Source: Lachnospiraceae bacterium | GTDB lineage: Bacteria > Bacillota > Clostridia > Lachnospirales > Lachnospiraceae | Reading direction: 5' to 3' | DNA length: 64,000 bases | NCBI GenBank assembly: GCA_910574285.1 | Contig: CAJTAL010000023.1 | Span: 1-64,000 of the forward strand | Part shown: positions 41,306-50,245 of the stretch, piece by piece | How positions within the stretch are numbered: the stretch's first letter is position 1 | Layout: each line of letters starts with the position of its first letter | The notes under the pieces: generated by a model | Database searches by the model: none | Told to the model about the DNA's origin: nothing | What the model saw: only the letters and a program-made list of their open reading frames with translations | Program-made: the position numbers and the translations under genes

Positions 41306-43537
41306 ATGAAAATATATATTATTGAGGACGATAAAGTCCTTAGAACAGAATTAATGAAATTACTGAATTCATATGGCTATGAATGTGCTTATAGTGATGA
41401 CTGGCAGAATATCATACAGTTGGCATTGCAGGAATCTCCTGATTTGATACTTCTGGATATTAATCTGCCACTATTTGATGGATTTCATATCTGTCGGGAG
41501 ATCCGCAAGCAATCAGAAGTTCCGATCATGGTTGTTACCAGCCGCAGCACGGATATGGATGAATTGATGAGCATGAATCTTGGAGCAGATGATTTTATTA
41601 CAAAGCCTTATAATACGCAAATACTGGTTGCACGTATTGCTGCACTTTTGAAAAGAAGCGCACATGTGCCAGTTTCAGAGGAAATCGAGTATAAAGGTGT
41701 GATTTTTCGACCATCGAAAGGATTGATTTCTTACGGTGCTGACAGTACAGAGCTGACAAAGAATGAAATGAAAATTTTATCTGTTTTACTCAAAAACGCT
41801 GGAAAAATTGTTTCCCGTGATGAGTTGATGGATGAATTGTGGCAGTCAGATGAATTTGTTGATGATAACACGCTGACTGTGAATGTAAACCGGCTTCGAA
41901 AAAAACTGGAAAATATCGGTGCAAAAGAGTTCATTGCTACAAAACGTGGTATAGGGAAATACGGTGTAAAACCTGTGGCAGCAGAAGGCCGTCCATCTTA
42001 CGATCCTAAGAGCCTTTATAAGATCTATATTTACGGAAGTAGGAAAGGCATCCGTTCTTCACGGAAACTGGCTGAAAGCTGTAAAGTAAATCTTGAAGTG
42101 AAATGGATGATCGGCGGTGTAGAACCGGATTTTCGCACCATTGCAGATTTCAGGAAAAACAACATAGACAGCCTGAAAGAGATTTTTTATGAATTCAACC
42201 GCCGGATCTCCGGTGCAGTGGAATGGGGATTTTCTTCCGTGGATGGAACAAAGATCCAGGCGGATAACGCAAAAGATAACAACTTCACCAAAAACAAACT
42301 GGATGACAGGATCAAATGGCTGAATGGTCATACAGATGAGTATCTGAGGATCCTGAATGAAATGGACAAACAGGAAGAAGCAGACGAGATTTCAGGAGAA
42401 CTGACAAGAGAAAATCTTGAAGCCAAGTTAAAAGAAGCACAGGAGAGACTTGCCAGATACGATGGTTATCAGAAGCTGATGGAAGAAACCGGTGCATCCC
42501 AGCTTTCGATCACAGATGCGGATGCAAAACTCATGAAAAATAAAAATGGGTTTGCAGTAGCATATAACCCACAGACGGCGGTAGATTCTGAAACACATCT
42601 GATCCGTGATTTTCAGATGACCAATCAGGTAACCGACCATGGATTACTGGAAAGTACGATGCAGGGGATAAAGAGCTCTGAACCGGAAAAGATCATAGAA
42701 GTAGTAGCAGATAAAGGTTATGAAGCTGCGGAAGATATGGTGGAGTGTCTGGAGAACGGTATTATCCCACATGTCATAACAGATGATGGAAAAGACGGTT
42801 ATGACATAGAAATCCCTTATGAAGAGGCAGAAACGGATACTGCCAGCACAGAGCCAGAAGAACTGAAGAAAGCACTGCATGCAGGTAAGATACCAGAAGT
42901 TTATGCAGAAGTGATACAGGATATGAAGGTAGAAACAGTCCGTCGTAAAGTGGTGGATGAAAAACGGGAAAACAGCAGTGTCTATGGAAGTCCTGAGGAA
43001 ATGCAGGAAAAAGCAAAAGAAGGTTATTTTGTCAGAGATCCTGAGAGAAACCTGGTATACTGTCCAGCTGGGGAAATCCTGAGACAGAAGAGCATAAAGA
43101 AAAACGGGAATATCCGCTATGTCAATAAAAATGCGTGTAAGCATTGCCCGAACCGTAATAAGTGTTACAAGGGAAAAGGCGAATGGAAAGAGATTGACTT
43201 TACCAAAGATCAGCTGGTAAAACCATGTAAGGGCTGGCTTGAAGCCGAAGGAAAGAAGCCGGAGGAAACGAAAACGGATGAAAAATGGCATTATGAAAAA
43301 AGAAAGGTTGTGAAGTTTTTCCTGAAACCGGATAAAGAAAAGATGAGCCGGAGGATGTGCCTGTCGGAGCATCCGTTTGGAACAATAAAACGAGCAATGG
43401 GAGCCACTTATTTTCTTTTAAGGGGAATACAGAAAGTGGCTGGAGAGTTTGCGCTCTTTTGTCTGGGTTATAACCTGGAACGGGCGAAGAATCTCCTTGG
43501 ATTTCAAAAAATGATGGAATTGATGGAACAGGCATAA
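41306..43537 (+). CDS. Chimeric ORF: BceR-like response regulator fused to IS1182-type transposase
   Basis: A 743-residue open frame. Residues 1-217 are an OmpR-type regulator: receiver with Asp51 (LLDINLP), Lys in FITKPYN, and a winged helix ending at ATKRGIG, just short of its normal end. From residue 218 (KYGVKPVAAEGRPSYDP) it is an IS1182-type transposase lacking its first ~45-50 residues. That part keeps the putative acidic triad (SSVDGTKI, VVADKGYE, SEHPFGTIK). The regulator is BceR-like; its presumed kinase lies 9 kb away at 50857. Regulatory and transposase activity are both uncertain. A single-base assembly error is unlikely, but the junction needs reads. Confidence 0.8.
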   Translation: MKIYIIEDDKVLRTELMKLLNSYGYECAYSDDWQNIIQLALQESPDLILLDINLPLFDGFHICREIRKQSEVPIMVVTSRSTDMDELMSMNLGADDFITKPYNTQILVARIAALLKRSAHVPVSEEIEYKGVIFRPSKGLISYGADSTELTKNEMKILSVLLKNAGKIVSRDELMDELWQSDEFVDDNTLTVNVNRLRKKLENIGAKEFIATKRGIGKYGVKPVAAEGRPSYDPKSLYKIYIYGSRKGIRSSRKLAESCKVNLEVKWMIGGVEPDFRTIADFRKNNIDSLKEIFYEFNRRISGAVEWGFSSVDGTKIQADNAKDNNFTKNKLDDRIKWLNGHTDEYLRILNEMDKQEEADEISGELTRENLEAKLKEAQERLARYDGYQKLMEETGASQLSITDADAKLMKNKNGFAVAYNPQTAVDSETHLIRDFQMTNQVTDHGLLESTMQGIKSSEPEKIIEVVADKGYEAAEDMVECLENGIIPHVITDDGKDGYDIEIPYEEAETDTASTEPEELKKALHAGKIPEVYAEVIQDMKVETVRRKVVDEKRENSSVYGSPEEMQEKAKEGYFVRDPERNLVYCPAGEILRQKSIKKNGNIRYVNKNACKHCPNRNKCYKGKGEWKEIDFTKDQLVKPCKGWLEAEGKKPEETKTDEKWHYEKRKVVKFFLKPDKEKMSRRMCLSEHPFGTIKRAMGATYFLLRGIQKVAGEFALFCLGYNLERAKNLLGFQKMMELMEQA

Positions 43538-43605
43538 GCCTCTTTCTTCATCCTGTGTATTTTATTCAGTTTTCAATGTCACAGATGAAGGAAAGGGGCT
43601 AAATT
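41957..43605 (+). mobile_element. 5'-truncated IS1182-family insertion sequence
   Basis: The element lacks its left end and transposase start and begins abruptly within the response regulator. Its right part ends with an imperfect 20-bp hairpin: CCTCTTTCTTCATCCTGTG at 43539 against CACAGATGAAGGAAAGGGGC ending at 43601. No left terminal repeat or target duplication could be placed. Confidence 0.6.
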
Positions 43606-43654
43606 TATGCCTGAAAATAAGGTTTTCGGACAGGCTACGGGGGGCCTCTCCCTA

Positions 43655-43841
43655 CTATATCTGAATGGCTTGGTCATTCGAATATAGAAACGACTCGTTT
43701 CTACGCCAAGGTTACTGAAGAGATGAAGAGGGAAGCACTGCATAAGCTTAGCGATAGCGACAAATCCATCTTTAAGGATGATGTGGTGTTCAAGTATGCC
43801 AATGACGAAGATGCTATCAAGCGGCTTTGTGGATTAAAATA
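43655..43841 (+). pseudogene. C-terminal fragment of a tyrosine recombinase
   Basis: Reads ISEWLGHSNIETTRFYAKVT onward to a stop after AIKRLCGLK, about 62 residues. It contains the integrase box II Gly-His and the nucleophile Tyr (TRFYA). The rest of the gene, including the first catalytic Arg, is missing. It is probably left by an insertion or deletion involving the adjacent IS1182 copy. Confidence 0.7.
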
Positions 43842-43842
43842 A

Positions 43843-43912
43843 ATGCCGATAGTTTATTAACCATGCCTGATATTGGGTCAGGCATGGAATCTTATAGAAA
43901 TTTTATCGGCAT
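43843..43912. repeat. Nested inverted repeats after the integrase fragment
   Basis: Outer ATGCCGATA/TATCGGCAT encloses inner CCATGCCTGA/TCAGGCATGG (43861-43887). A further direct TATCGGCATA follows at 43921. These may be integrase arm sites or an IS end. Confidence 0.5.
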
Positions 43913-43929
43913 TTCTAAAATATCGGCAT

Positions 43930-43965
43930 ATGGGGGATTATGCCTATATCTGCATAATCCCCCAT
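43930..43965. repeat. 14-bp palindrome at the truncation of the IS4 transposase
   Basis: ATGGGGGATTATGC, 8 bases, GCATAATCCCCCAT, perfect. The transposase reading frame stops in its loop. Confidence 0.6.
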
Positions 43966-44918
43966 CTTTTCCAGTAAAGTTCCCGCAGATCCTTCGCAGA
44001 AAATGTTTCCGGAGATAAATTAGAAATCAAATATTCATAGTTCCCGTTCTCAAGCTGTATGCAGGTACAACGGATTTTCATAGTATATACACTTTTCGTA
44101 TCATCAGGCGGGATCGGTTCAAAAACTCTTTTGTTTTTCACGATTTTCAGCTTATCTCCATGACAGAGATGCCGGTTCTTTTTTGATCTTGTTACATCCA
44201 GAACAATCTCTGTATCTGATTCAGTTTCAGCCGGCAGAAGATCTTTCAGAAAAGCAGATGGCGCAGACGGAGACTTCCACCGGATGAGAAAAAGCTTTCC
44301 ATTTTCAATGAAATGAGCCATTGTATTTAAGGAAGCATCCCCCCTGTCAGCAATATATATCGTATTGTCTGGCAGATCACACTGGTCGACCATCTGACAG
44401 AAAGCCAGTGATTCATTCATTTTCGGACGTGGCTGGGTAACAGCAGTAATATACCTGTTTTCGCAGATATCGTACAGGACATTCAGATGCATCTGGAAAA
44501 AAACATTGTCACTTCGCGCCTGTTTTATACGGTATACCAGATCGTGTTTATCTGTTGGAAGATTGACATCAGAACCATCAGCAGCAACAATATGAAAGCC
44601 TTTGAAAGTTTTTATAAAAGGAATTTTTTCATTAAAATCTTTTAAAATATATGGGAAAAGATATGCATACAGTTTTTTCCGTTGCTGTGTGAAAGCAGAT
44701 TTGGATGGGACAGGTTTGTTTTGGGATATAAAAAAGTCAAATAGCTCTGTATTTGTTCTATTCATGGTAAGGCAAAGGGTAGCCTTTATGGTGTCCAGTA
44801 AAGGGCAGCGTCTATGTCTGGTCATTTCTGAGCCTGGGGCATTTACGAATAAATGAATATTTTGTTCTGCACTTTCAAGGACAGAGAAGAAACGTTTTCG
44901 AATAGTTGCGGGTGTCAT
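43944..44918 (-). pseudogene. IS4-type transposase truncated before the catalytic Glu
   Basis: A 324-residue frame with AAGGAGG before its ATG. DDE residues are visible in VAADGSDVNLP and IYIADRGDAS. The C-terminal signature Y-x2-R-x3-E-x6-K breaks off: the frame reads LYWKRWGIMQI then stop, so the Glu expected right after WGI is gone. It should be inactive. The break coincides with a perfect 14-bp palindrome. Confidence 0.75.
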
Positions 44919-44959
44919 ATGCGGTAACCTCCTTGAAGAAAAATATATCTAACTTCAAG

Positions 44960-44996
44960 GGCCGCCTTACTGATTATGGTAATCAGTAAGGCGGCC
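44960..44996. repeat. 17-bp perfect hairpin upstream of the IS4 transposase
   Basis: GGCCGCCTTACTGATTA, TGG, TAATCAGTAAGGCGGCC, about 40 bases before the transposase start on the minus strand. It is well placed to block read-through transcription into the transposase gene, as known for other insertion sequences. Confidence 0.6.
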
Positions 44997-45150
44997 GCAC
45001 ATTTCCACATCTTTGTCAACTGTTAATTTGAAAAAAAGCTTAACTAAACGTTATTGGATCAGACCCCAATGTGGTCACTGTAACTGAATAATTTTTATAA
45101 TTTTGTGTCCAAAATATGTTGACTAGTGCACCCCATAATTAAATTTTTCT

Positions 45151-46275
45151 TTATTTTACTTCTATCGTCTTATCTTTTCTGTACTTAACTGGAAGAATAA
45201 ATAACAATGGAATCGCAAGTAAAGTTAAAGATAATATATTACCAATCGGTGTAAATAAATTAAATACACTTTTTATGCCAGATTGAGCAATTAATATCGA
45301 TATTATACTTACCAATATACAAATTAATAATGTCCTTGAACTAGGTTTACTTATTGACTTTGGTATATAAACAGAGAACCTATCTGATATTGCTGCTAAA
45401 CATGAAGCCCCTGTTGAAATAAAAGCTAACATTAAAAGTACAGTATATGCAACAGTTGCTCCTTTAAAGTTTATTACATTCTGCATTATATACATAGTAG
45501 GAATTTCTTGGGACACTGCATCAGTATATGATAATAAAACTAAAGCAGGAAGCCATAATGCTGTAGAACACATTAATGCACCTAAAGTCAAAGTGCTTTT
45601 TACTTCTTTTGTATTGTTAAACTTTTTAACATTAAGCATATAAATTGCCAAGAAAGAAGCATAGGAAGCTGTATCTGCGAACGCCCAATAAAACCCTCTC
45701 CCAAAACTTGCACCTTTTGGCATCCATCCACTTCTAATAGTTTCAATAAGATTTGGAAATCCTTTTGTTAAAGCTGTGATATAAACTAAAAGAAGTATTA
45801 GTAACATACCAAAGGTCATAAAACTTTGAATCTTATTTAAAAAATCAAGTCCGTAAAATGAAATAATTATACATATTATTGAAATAACTATAACCCCAAG
45901 GATTACTGGAATTTTTGTGAATTGATTTAACAAAACACCGCCTCCACTGAATGCTAGAGCTAAAGAAAACATCAAATTATAGATTACCGCTATTTCGCCT
46001 ATAGGAGTTAAAATTTTCTTTAAATCTCCATATGCATAGGATAAAACTTCATTGTACTTTTCAAATTTTTTTAGTCTTGAAATCTGAATACCAAAATAAT
46101 ATATTATAAACATTAATATTATAGTAACCCAAGGAAAAAATAATGACATCCACCCTCCTTTAGTAATAAAATATCCAGCTATTGAAACTCCAGAAGCTGT
46201 TCCTGCACCAAGTAAACCACCAAAGTGTGTCGAAGCTATTCCAAATTTTTCTTTAAATTTTAAATTATCTTTCAT
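45151..46275 (-). CDS. YkvI-like APC-superfamily membrane transporter
   Basis: A 374-residue polytopic protein with about ten to eleven helices, starting MKDNLKFKEKFGIASTHFGG and with a glycine-rich first helix (GGLLGAGTASGVSIAGYF). It resembles YkvI-type amino-acid/polyamine transporter relatives. The DNA is very AT-rich compared with its neighbours. It lies 32 bases downstream of the aldolase gene on the same strand, so both probably form one catabolic operon, perhaps importing the aldolase pathway's substrate. Substrate unknown. Confidence 0.7.
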   Translation of the reverse strand: MKDNLKFKEKFGIASTHFGGLLGAGTASGVSIAGYFITKGGWMSLFFPWVTIILMFIIYYFGIQISRLKKFEKYNEVLSYAYGDLKKILTPIGEIAVIYNLMFSLALAFSGGGVLLNQFTKIPVILGVIVISIICIIISFYGLDFLNKIQSFMTFGMLLILLLVYITALTKGFPNLIETIRSGWMPKGASFGRGFYWAFADTASYASFLAIYMLNVKKFNNTKEVKSTLTLGALMCSTALWLPALVLLSYTDAVSQEIPTMYIMQNVINFKGATVAYTVLLMLAFISTGASCLAAISDRFSVYIPKSISKPSSRTLLICILVSIISILIAQSGIKSVFNLFTPIGNILSLTLLAIPLLFILPVKYRKDKTIEVK

Positions 46276-46307
46276 GATATCACCTCACAATAAATCTATA
46301 TAATCAA

Positions 46308-47105
46308 CTATTTTAACCTTTCAATAATTTCTTTACATTGATCATAAAACATAATCTCATCTATTGAATATAACAAAATTTTTGATCCATTTTCTAAAAC
46401 TTCTCTTGCAGTATCAATAGAAACTTTTGGCCATGGTACTGCAATAGTAGGAATATTATATTTATCTGATAATTCTAATATTTTGTTATATGCTTCTAAT
46501 ACAAATGGGTGATCCCAGTTAATTTTTTCTCCCTTTTTTACTAATTGTTGTGCCAAATCTCCTCTACCAAAAAATACTGCATCAACCCCTGGTTTTAATT
46601 CTTTAAATATATCTTCCGCATTATTAACACCGTCAATATCCTCAATTAAAGGTATGAACATTACATTATTGCTGTGATATTCAAGATAATTATCCCATCC
46701 AGAAGTAGAATAACTTGCTGCTCTTATGGATGAGCAACTTCCTTTTTTTCCTTCTGGCGGATATCTCATTGAGTCAATAGCTTTTCTCGCATCTTCTGCA
46801 CTACTAACATGCGGAACAATTATACCTTGTGCACCCTCTTCAACTCCTCTAGCAATTAATGAGTAATCGTTTTCAGCAACTCTAACAATAGTGCTTAAAT
46901 TAGCAGCATCAGCCGCCCTTATTAAATGCCTCATATTTTCAATAGATACAGGTGCATGCTCCATATCTAACATATAGAAATCAAATCCTGTATATCCTAA
47001 AATTTCTACCAAGGATGCACTTCCTGTATATAACTCCATTCCTATTGAAACTTTACCATTTTTTAAATTCTCTAATATTTTATTTTTGACTGGATAAAAA
47101 GTCAT
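46308..47105 (-). CDS. HpcH/HpaI-family class II aldolase
   Basis: A 265-residue protein when started at MTFYPVKNK (47105, AAAGGCGG upstream). Family blocks are FDFYMLDMEHAPVS, IIVPHVSSAEDARKAI, the metal-binding FIPLIEDIDGVNN and VFFGRGDLAQQL. Such enzymes reversibly cleave 4-hydroxy-2-oxo acids to pyruvate and an aldehyde. The frame stays open to 47198, but those extra residues run into the IS110-side sequence and look spurious. The natural promoter toward the LysR gene is separated by the IS110 copy. Confidence 0.8.
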   Translation of the reverse strand: MTFYPVKNKILENLKNGKVSIGMELYTGSASLVEILGYTGFDFYMLDMEHAPVSIENMRHLIRAADAANLSTIVRVAENDYSLIARGVEEGAQGIIVPHVSSAEDARKAIDSMRYPPEGKKGSCSSIRAASYSTSGWDNYLEYHSNNVMFIPLIEDIDGVNNAEDIFKELKPGVDAVFFGRGDLAQQLVKKGEKINWDHPFVLEAYNKILELSDKYNIPTIAVPWPKVSIDTAREVLENGSKILLYSIDEIMFYDQCKEIIERLK

Positions 47106-47229
47106 TGTTATAATCCGCCTTTCTGCGAAAGGCACCAATGCGTCATGAAACACTTTGGCAAACTTCCGCTTTTCTAATCTATTTTCCTTCTGATACAATT
47201 CTTTTATAAGACTGACACACTACAGAACA

Positions 47230-47400
47230 CGTGGAGGTGAGTGGCGGGGCTGTATAGCGGCGACCTCGCATTGTTATATGTTGTCGGTCATCCGTTAAGG
47301 CATCAATGATTGGCGCATAACAGTAGCCCGTAAACTTATCTCTTCCAAAGTCGACTCGATTTTGCCGGATGACCAGTCACTGTCAGTTTTATAACTATAA
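47230..47400 (+). ncRNA. Candidate IS110 bridge RNA
   Basis: Non-coding 5' flank of the IS110 transposase. GAGGT (47234) pairs with ACCTC (47263), and GGTCATCCG (47286) pairs with CGGATGACC (47366-47374) around a 71-base region. IS110-group elements are known to encode a target-specifying bridge RNA here. Exact ends are not determined. Confidence 0.4.
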
Positions 47401-47420
47401 ATCATCAGGAGGATATTTTA

Positions 47421-48680
47421 TTGTCATTTAAAATTCTCAAAAATAACTGTTGTGGACTTGATGTCCATAAAACTTGGATCTTTGCTTGCATCGGTATTAC
47501 CGATTCTCACAGTCGTACAGAGTATAAGCAGACCCGCTTTTCTTCCTTTACAAAAGGTTTGCAGGAGCTGTGTAACTGGCTTGCGAAATACAACTGTAAT
47601 GATGTCTGTATGGAATCTACCGGCAAGTTTTGGATCCCTGTTTTTAATATCCTGGAGAAGAATAACATCTGGGTTACTCTTTCCCACCCCAAATATACCA
47701 AGCCCCAAAAAGGAAACAAGACAGACCGCAAGGATGCCAAGTGGATTTGTGATTTATACATGTGTGGAATGGTCAAGCCTTCCTTTATTCCACCTGCCGA
47801 CATCCGGGAATTAAGAGATTTAGCAAGATACCGTTTCAAACTCACCTGTATGATTACCGGTGAAAAGAATCGTGCTCATAATTGTCTTACTGTTTCCAAC
47901 TTAAAACTCGATGATGTATTTACAGATATATTTGGGAAATCTTCCCGTTCCATTACGGAACAAATTTTACAACACCCGGGGGAAACTTTTGATGTAGCAC
48001 CTTTTGTAGATCGCAGATGTAAGACTCCTATCGAAGAAATACAGGCGGCTGTTGATGGTGCTATCTCTCTGGAACAAGCTGTAAAACTCAGACAATGTCT
48101 GAACCACATTGATGAATTAGAAATGCACAAAGCAGAAATAGAACGGGAAATCTTTCGTCTCAGTGATAAATATGAAGAAGTCCTTACTCTTATTCGAACC
48201 GTACCAGGATTCGATAAGAACCCAATGACTGCCATTCAGGTGCTCTCTGAAATCGGAGGTGACATGTCTGTTTTCCCCACAGCTAAAAACCTCGTTTCCT
48301 GGGCTGGATGCTGTCCCCGCAATGACCAAAGCAATCATAAAATCAAATCCACTAGGATTTCCCGTGCTGGTTACTATTTTAAACCAGTTTTGGTGCAGAT
48401 TGCAAATGCTTTAATCAAATCGAAGAAACATCCTGAATTTACTACCCGCTATCGGCGTATAAAAGCACGCCGTGGTCACAAGAAAGCTATCATTGCCATC
48501 TGTCGTATGCTCCTAACCGCTATCTGGCACATACTCACAGATTTAAAACCATATACACCAGAAGGCTTTCTTGAATCACGTCCTGTGAAGGAATCGAAAG
48601 TGCTGACCACTTCACAGGCACTTAATCTACTAAGACAACGAGGATATGTCATCAGCGCTGATGCTGTTCCTGTTACCTGA
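47421..48680 (+). CDS. IS110-family DEDD transposase (TTG start)
   Basis: A 419-residue transposase. The RuvC-like domain has Asp in CGLDVHKTW, Glu in CMESTG and Asp in KTDRKDAKWICD. The C-terminal Transposase_20 domain has RTVPGFDKNPMTAIQVLSEIGG and the serine-containing block GCCPRNDQSNHKIKS. The TTG start fits AGGAGG seven bases upstream. The frame is intact, so the element may be active. It is more GC-rich than the AT-rich genes it splits. Confidence 0.9.
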   Translation: MSFKILKNNCCGLDVHKTWIFACIGITDSHSRTEYKQTRFSSFTKGLQELCNWLAKYNCNDVCMESTGKFWIPVFNILEKNNIWVTLSHPKYTKPQKGNKTDRKDAKWICDLYMCGMVKPSFIPPADIRELRDLARYRFKLTCMITGEKNRAHNCLTVSNLKLDDVFTDIFGKSSRSITEQILQHPGETFDVAPFVDRRCKTPIEEIQAAVDGAISLEQAVKLRQCLNHIDELEMHKAEIEREIFRLSDKYEEVLTLIRTVPGFDKNPMTAIQVLSEIGGDMSVFPTAKNLVSWAGCCPRNDQSNHKIKSTRISRAGYYFKPVLVQIANALIKSKKHPEFTTRYRRIKARRGHKKAIIAICRMLLTAIWHILTDLKPYTPEGFLESRPVKESKVLTTSQALNLLRQRGYVISADAVPVT

Positions 48681-48967
48681 TTAGGTGTTGTGTCTATATT
48701 CAATTTTTCAGCCACCGAAAGGTGGTTTGTTTGCTATGCCCTTTATTTCTTGGCTGTCCTCTACTTGTTTGTTTCAAACTTCCTTCCTCCTTAAAAGTAA
48801 AACCATTCCTAATTTAGATATAACTTTCTTTTTACATAAGCTTATGTTATAATTTAATCACTTAAGTACCATTTGTTATGTTAATGCTACCATACATCTT
48901 TAAAGAACGCTATGATTGAATTTTAAATAAAATATAACAAAATTGTAATAATGTTAGGATGGTTTTT

Positions 48968-49879
48968 ATGTTAGATAAAAAACAAATAAAATACCTTAGT
49001 GCATTGCTAAAATATGGGAATGTTTCAAAAGCCAGTGAAGTTTTATTTACGTCACAACCTTCCTTGAGTAGATATTTAAAATCCATTGAATTCGATCTCG
49101 GATTCAAGATTTTCGATAGGAGCACTTCTCCTTTCAAATTGACAAAAAAAGGTGAGATATATGCAAAATACTTAGAAAAATTTTTGGATTTAGAATTAGA
49201 TATGTACAATGAGATCAGAAATATTGATGACAAAAAGGAAGAAATTAGGATATCAAGTTTACCTTTTTTAAGTTCTTATGTATATCCAAAATTTATACCT
49301 GAATTTCTTAATAGTAATTCGAATATAAATTTAGTTATTAGTGATTATCAAGAAAAGAATTATGAATATCTTTTATTAAATAATTTAGTTGATATTTTTA
49401 TTACCAACTTCAGGCCCAAACATAAAGCTTTAAAATATAAGCTTGTAAAAAGTGACCCTATTTATATAATTTGTAAAAAAAATAAGATAATGGAATCTAA
49501 ATATAATTTACAACATAATTCTATAGACAACCCATTAAATATTAATTTTGATGAATTTCAAGACAAAACATTTTATTTATTAAATTTATCCGAGAATGTG
49601 GGTGCAGCCTCAAAGATGATATTAAATCAAAACAATTTTTTTCCAAAAAGAATAACATATGTCCCAAATATATTGTCATCTGTATCAATGCTAGATGAAA
49701 ATTCAGCAACTTTTATCACTGAATCTTCATTAACATATGTTCATTTAAAAAAAGACGTTATTTTTTTTAAAACTGAAAATTATAACGATTTTCTTTCAAT
49801 AGGTTTTATATACCACAAGGATTATAATATTGAATTCGTCGAAAGTTTTTATAAATCTATGAAGAAAGCTTTGTTTTAA
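48968..49879 (+). CDS. LysR-family transcriptional regulator
   Basis: A 303-residue LysR protein. The helix-turn-helix is GNVSKASEVLFTSQPSLSRY, followed by the LysR substrate-binding domain. The ATG at 48968 is preferred to the frame start at 48959 because TTAGGATGG lies upstream. It is divergent from the aldolase/transporter genes and shares their AT-rich composition, so it is probably their regulator, now separated from them by the IS110 copy. Confidence 0.82.
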   Translation: MLDKKQIKYLSALLKYGNVSKASEVLFTSQPSLSRYLKSIEFDLGFKIFDRSTSPFKLTKKGEIYAKYLEKFLDLELDMYNEIRNIDDKKEEIRISSLPFLSSYVYPKFIPEFLNSNSNINLVISDYQEKNYEYLLLNNLVDIFITNFRPKHKALKYKLVKSDPIYIICKKNKIMESKYNLQHNSIDNPLNINFDEFQDKTFYLLNLSENVGAASKMILNQNNFFPKRITYVPNILSSVSMLDENSATFITESSLTYVHLKKDVIFFKTENYNDFLSIGFIYHKDYNIEFVESFYKSMKKALF

Positions 49880-49892
49880 AATACAAAATATT

Positions 49893-50070
49893 CAAGAATG
49901 CCTCGGCATTCTTGCTGCGAGATGCGCGTCATGCAATGCATGACATATTTCTTCTGCGCATCTCTGCAATCCTGCCGGAGGCTATATCAGATGGGGGATT
50001 GACTCCCACCACTGATACTGATTTGTTGCTCGCCACCTACAGAGGTGGGAGTCATTTCACATCTGATATA
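49893..50070. repeat. Cluster of palindromes, possible IS200/IS605-type end or MITE
   Basis: CAAGAATGCC/GGCATTCTTG (49893-49914); GAGATGCGC/GCGCATCTC (49919-49964) enclosing GTCATGCA-A-TGCATGAC; then TATATCAGATG/CATCTGATATA (49983-50070) enclosing GACTCCCACC/GGTGGGAGTC. The last looks like the hairpin after tnpB genes in IS200/IS605 elements, but no transposase ORF is present. I see no gene between 49,880 and 50,245. Confidence 0.5.
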
Positions 50071-50163
50071 AGTTGGTATGTCAAGAAGCACAGATAGCCA
50101 CCTTTCTGATCAATGTAAGCATAACGTCTGCTCTTGACATGCCCGAAATCATGTCGTATATAT

Positions 50164-50212
50164 AAAAAAGTCCTCCTGAATCGATATTTATTTTAATATC
50201 AATCCAAGAGGA
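50164..50212 (-). terminator. Strong minus-strand terminator
   Basis: Read on the minus strand, an 18-bp stem with G-U pairs around AAAAT is followed by CTTTTTT. It lies 34 bases after the end of the decayed GHKL kinase gene. Confidence 0.65.
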
Positions 50213-50245
50213 TATATGGCTCTTTTAGAGTTTACACAGAATTAA

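Larger units (their letters stand above)
47205..48790 (+). mobile_element. IS110-family insertion sequence (ends approximate)
   Basis: A complete-looking DEDD transposase gene with about 215 bases of structured DNA on its 5' side and a CCACC/GGTGG hairpin (48712-48725) on the 3' side. IS110 elements lack terminal inverted repeats, so the ends are estimates. It sits between a LysR regulator and the aldolase operon. Confidence 0.6.

Noticed and set aside
42644-43372. 242-residue minus-strand ORF within the IS1182 transposase
   Set aside because: Antisense shadow of a real transposase; Phe/Leu-rich composition reflects the complement of charged codons.
47106-47198. N-terminal extension of the aldolase to 47198
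   Set aside because: Homology begins at MTFYPVKNK; the extra 31 residues are encoded by DNA next to or inside the IS110 flank.
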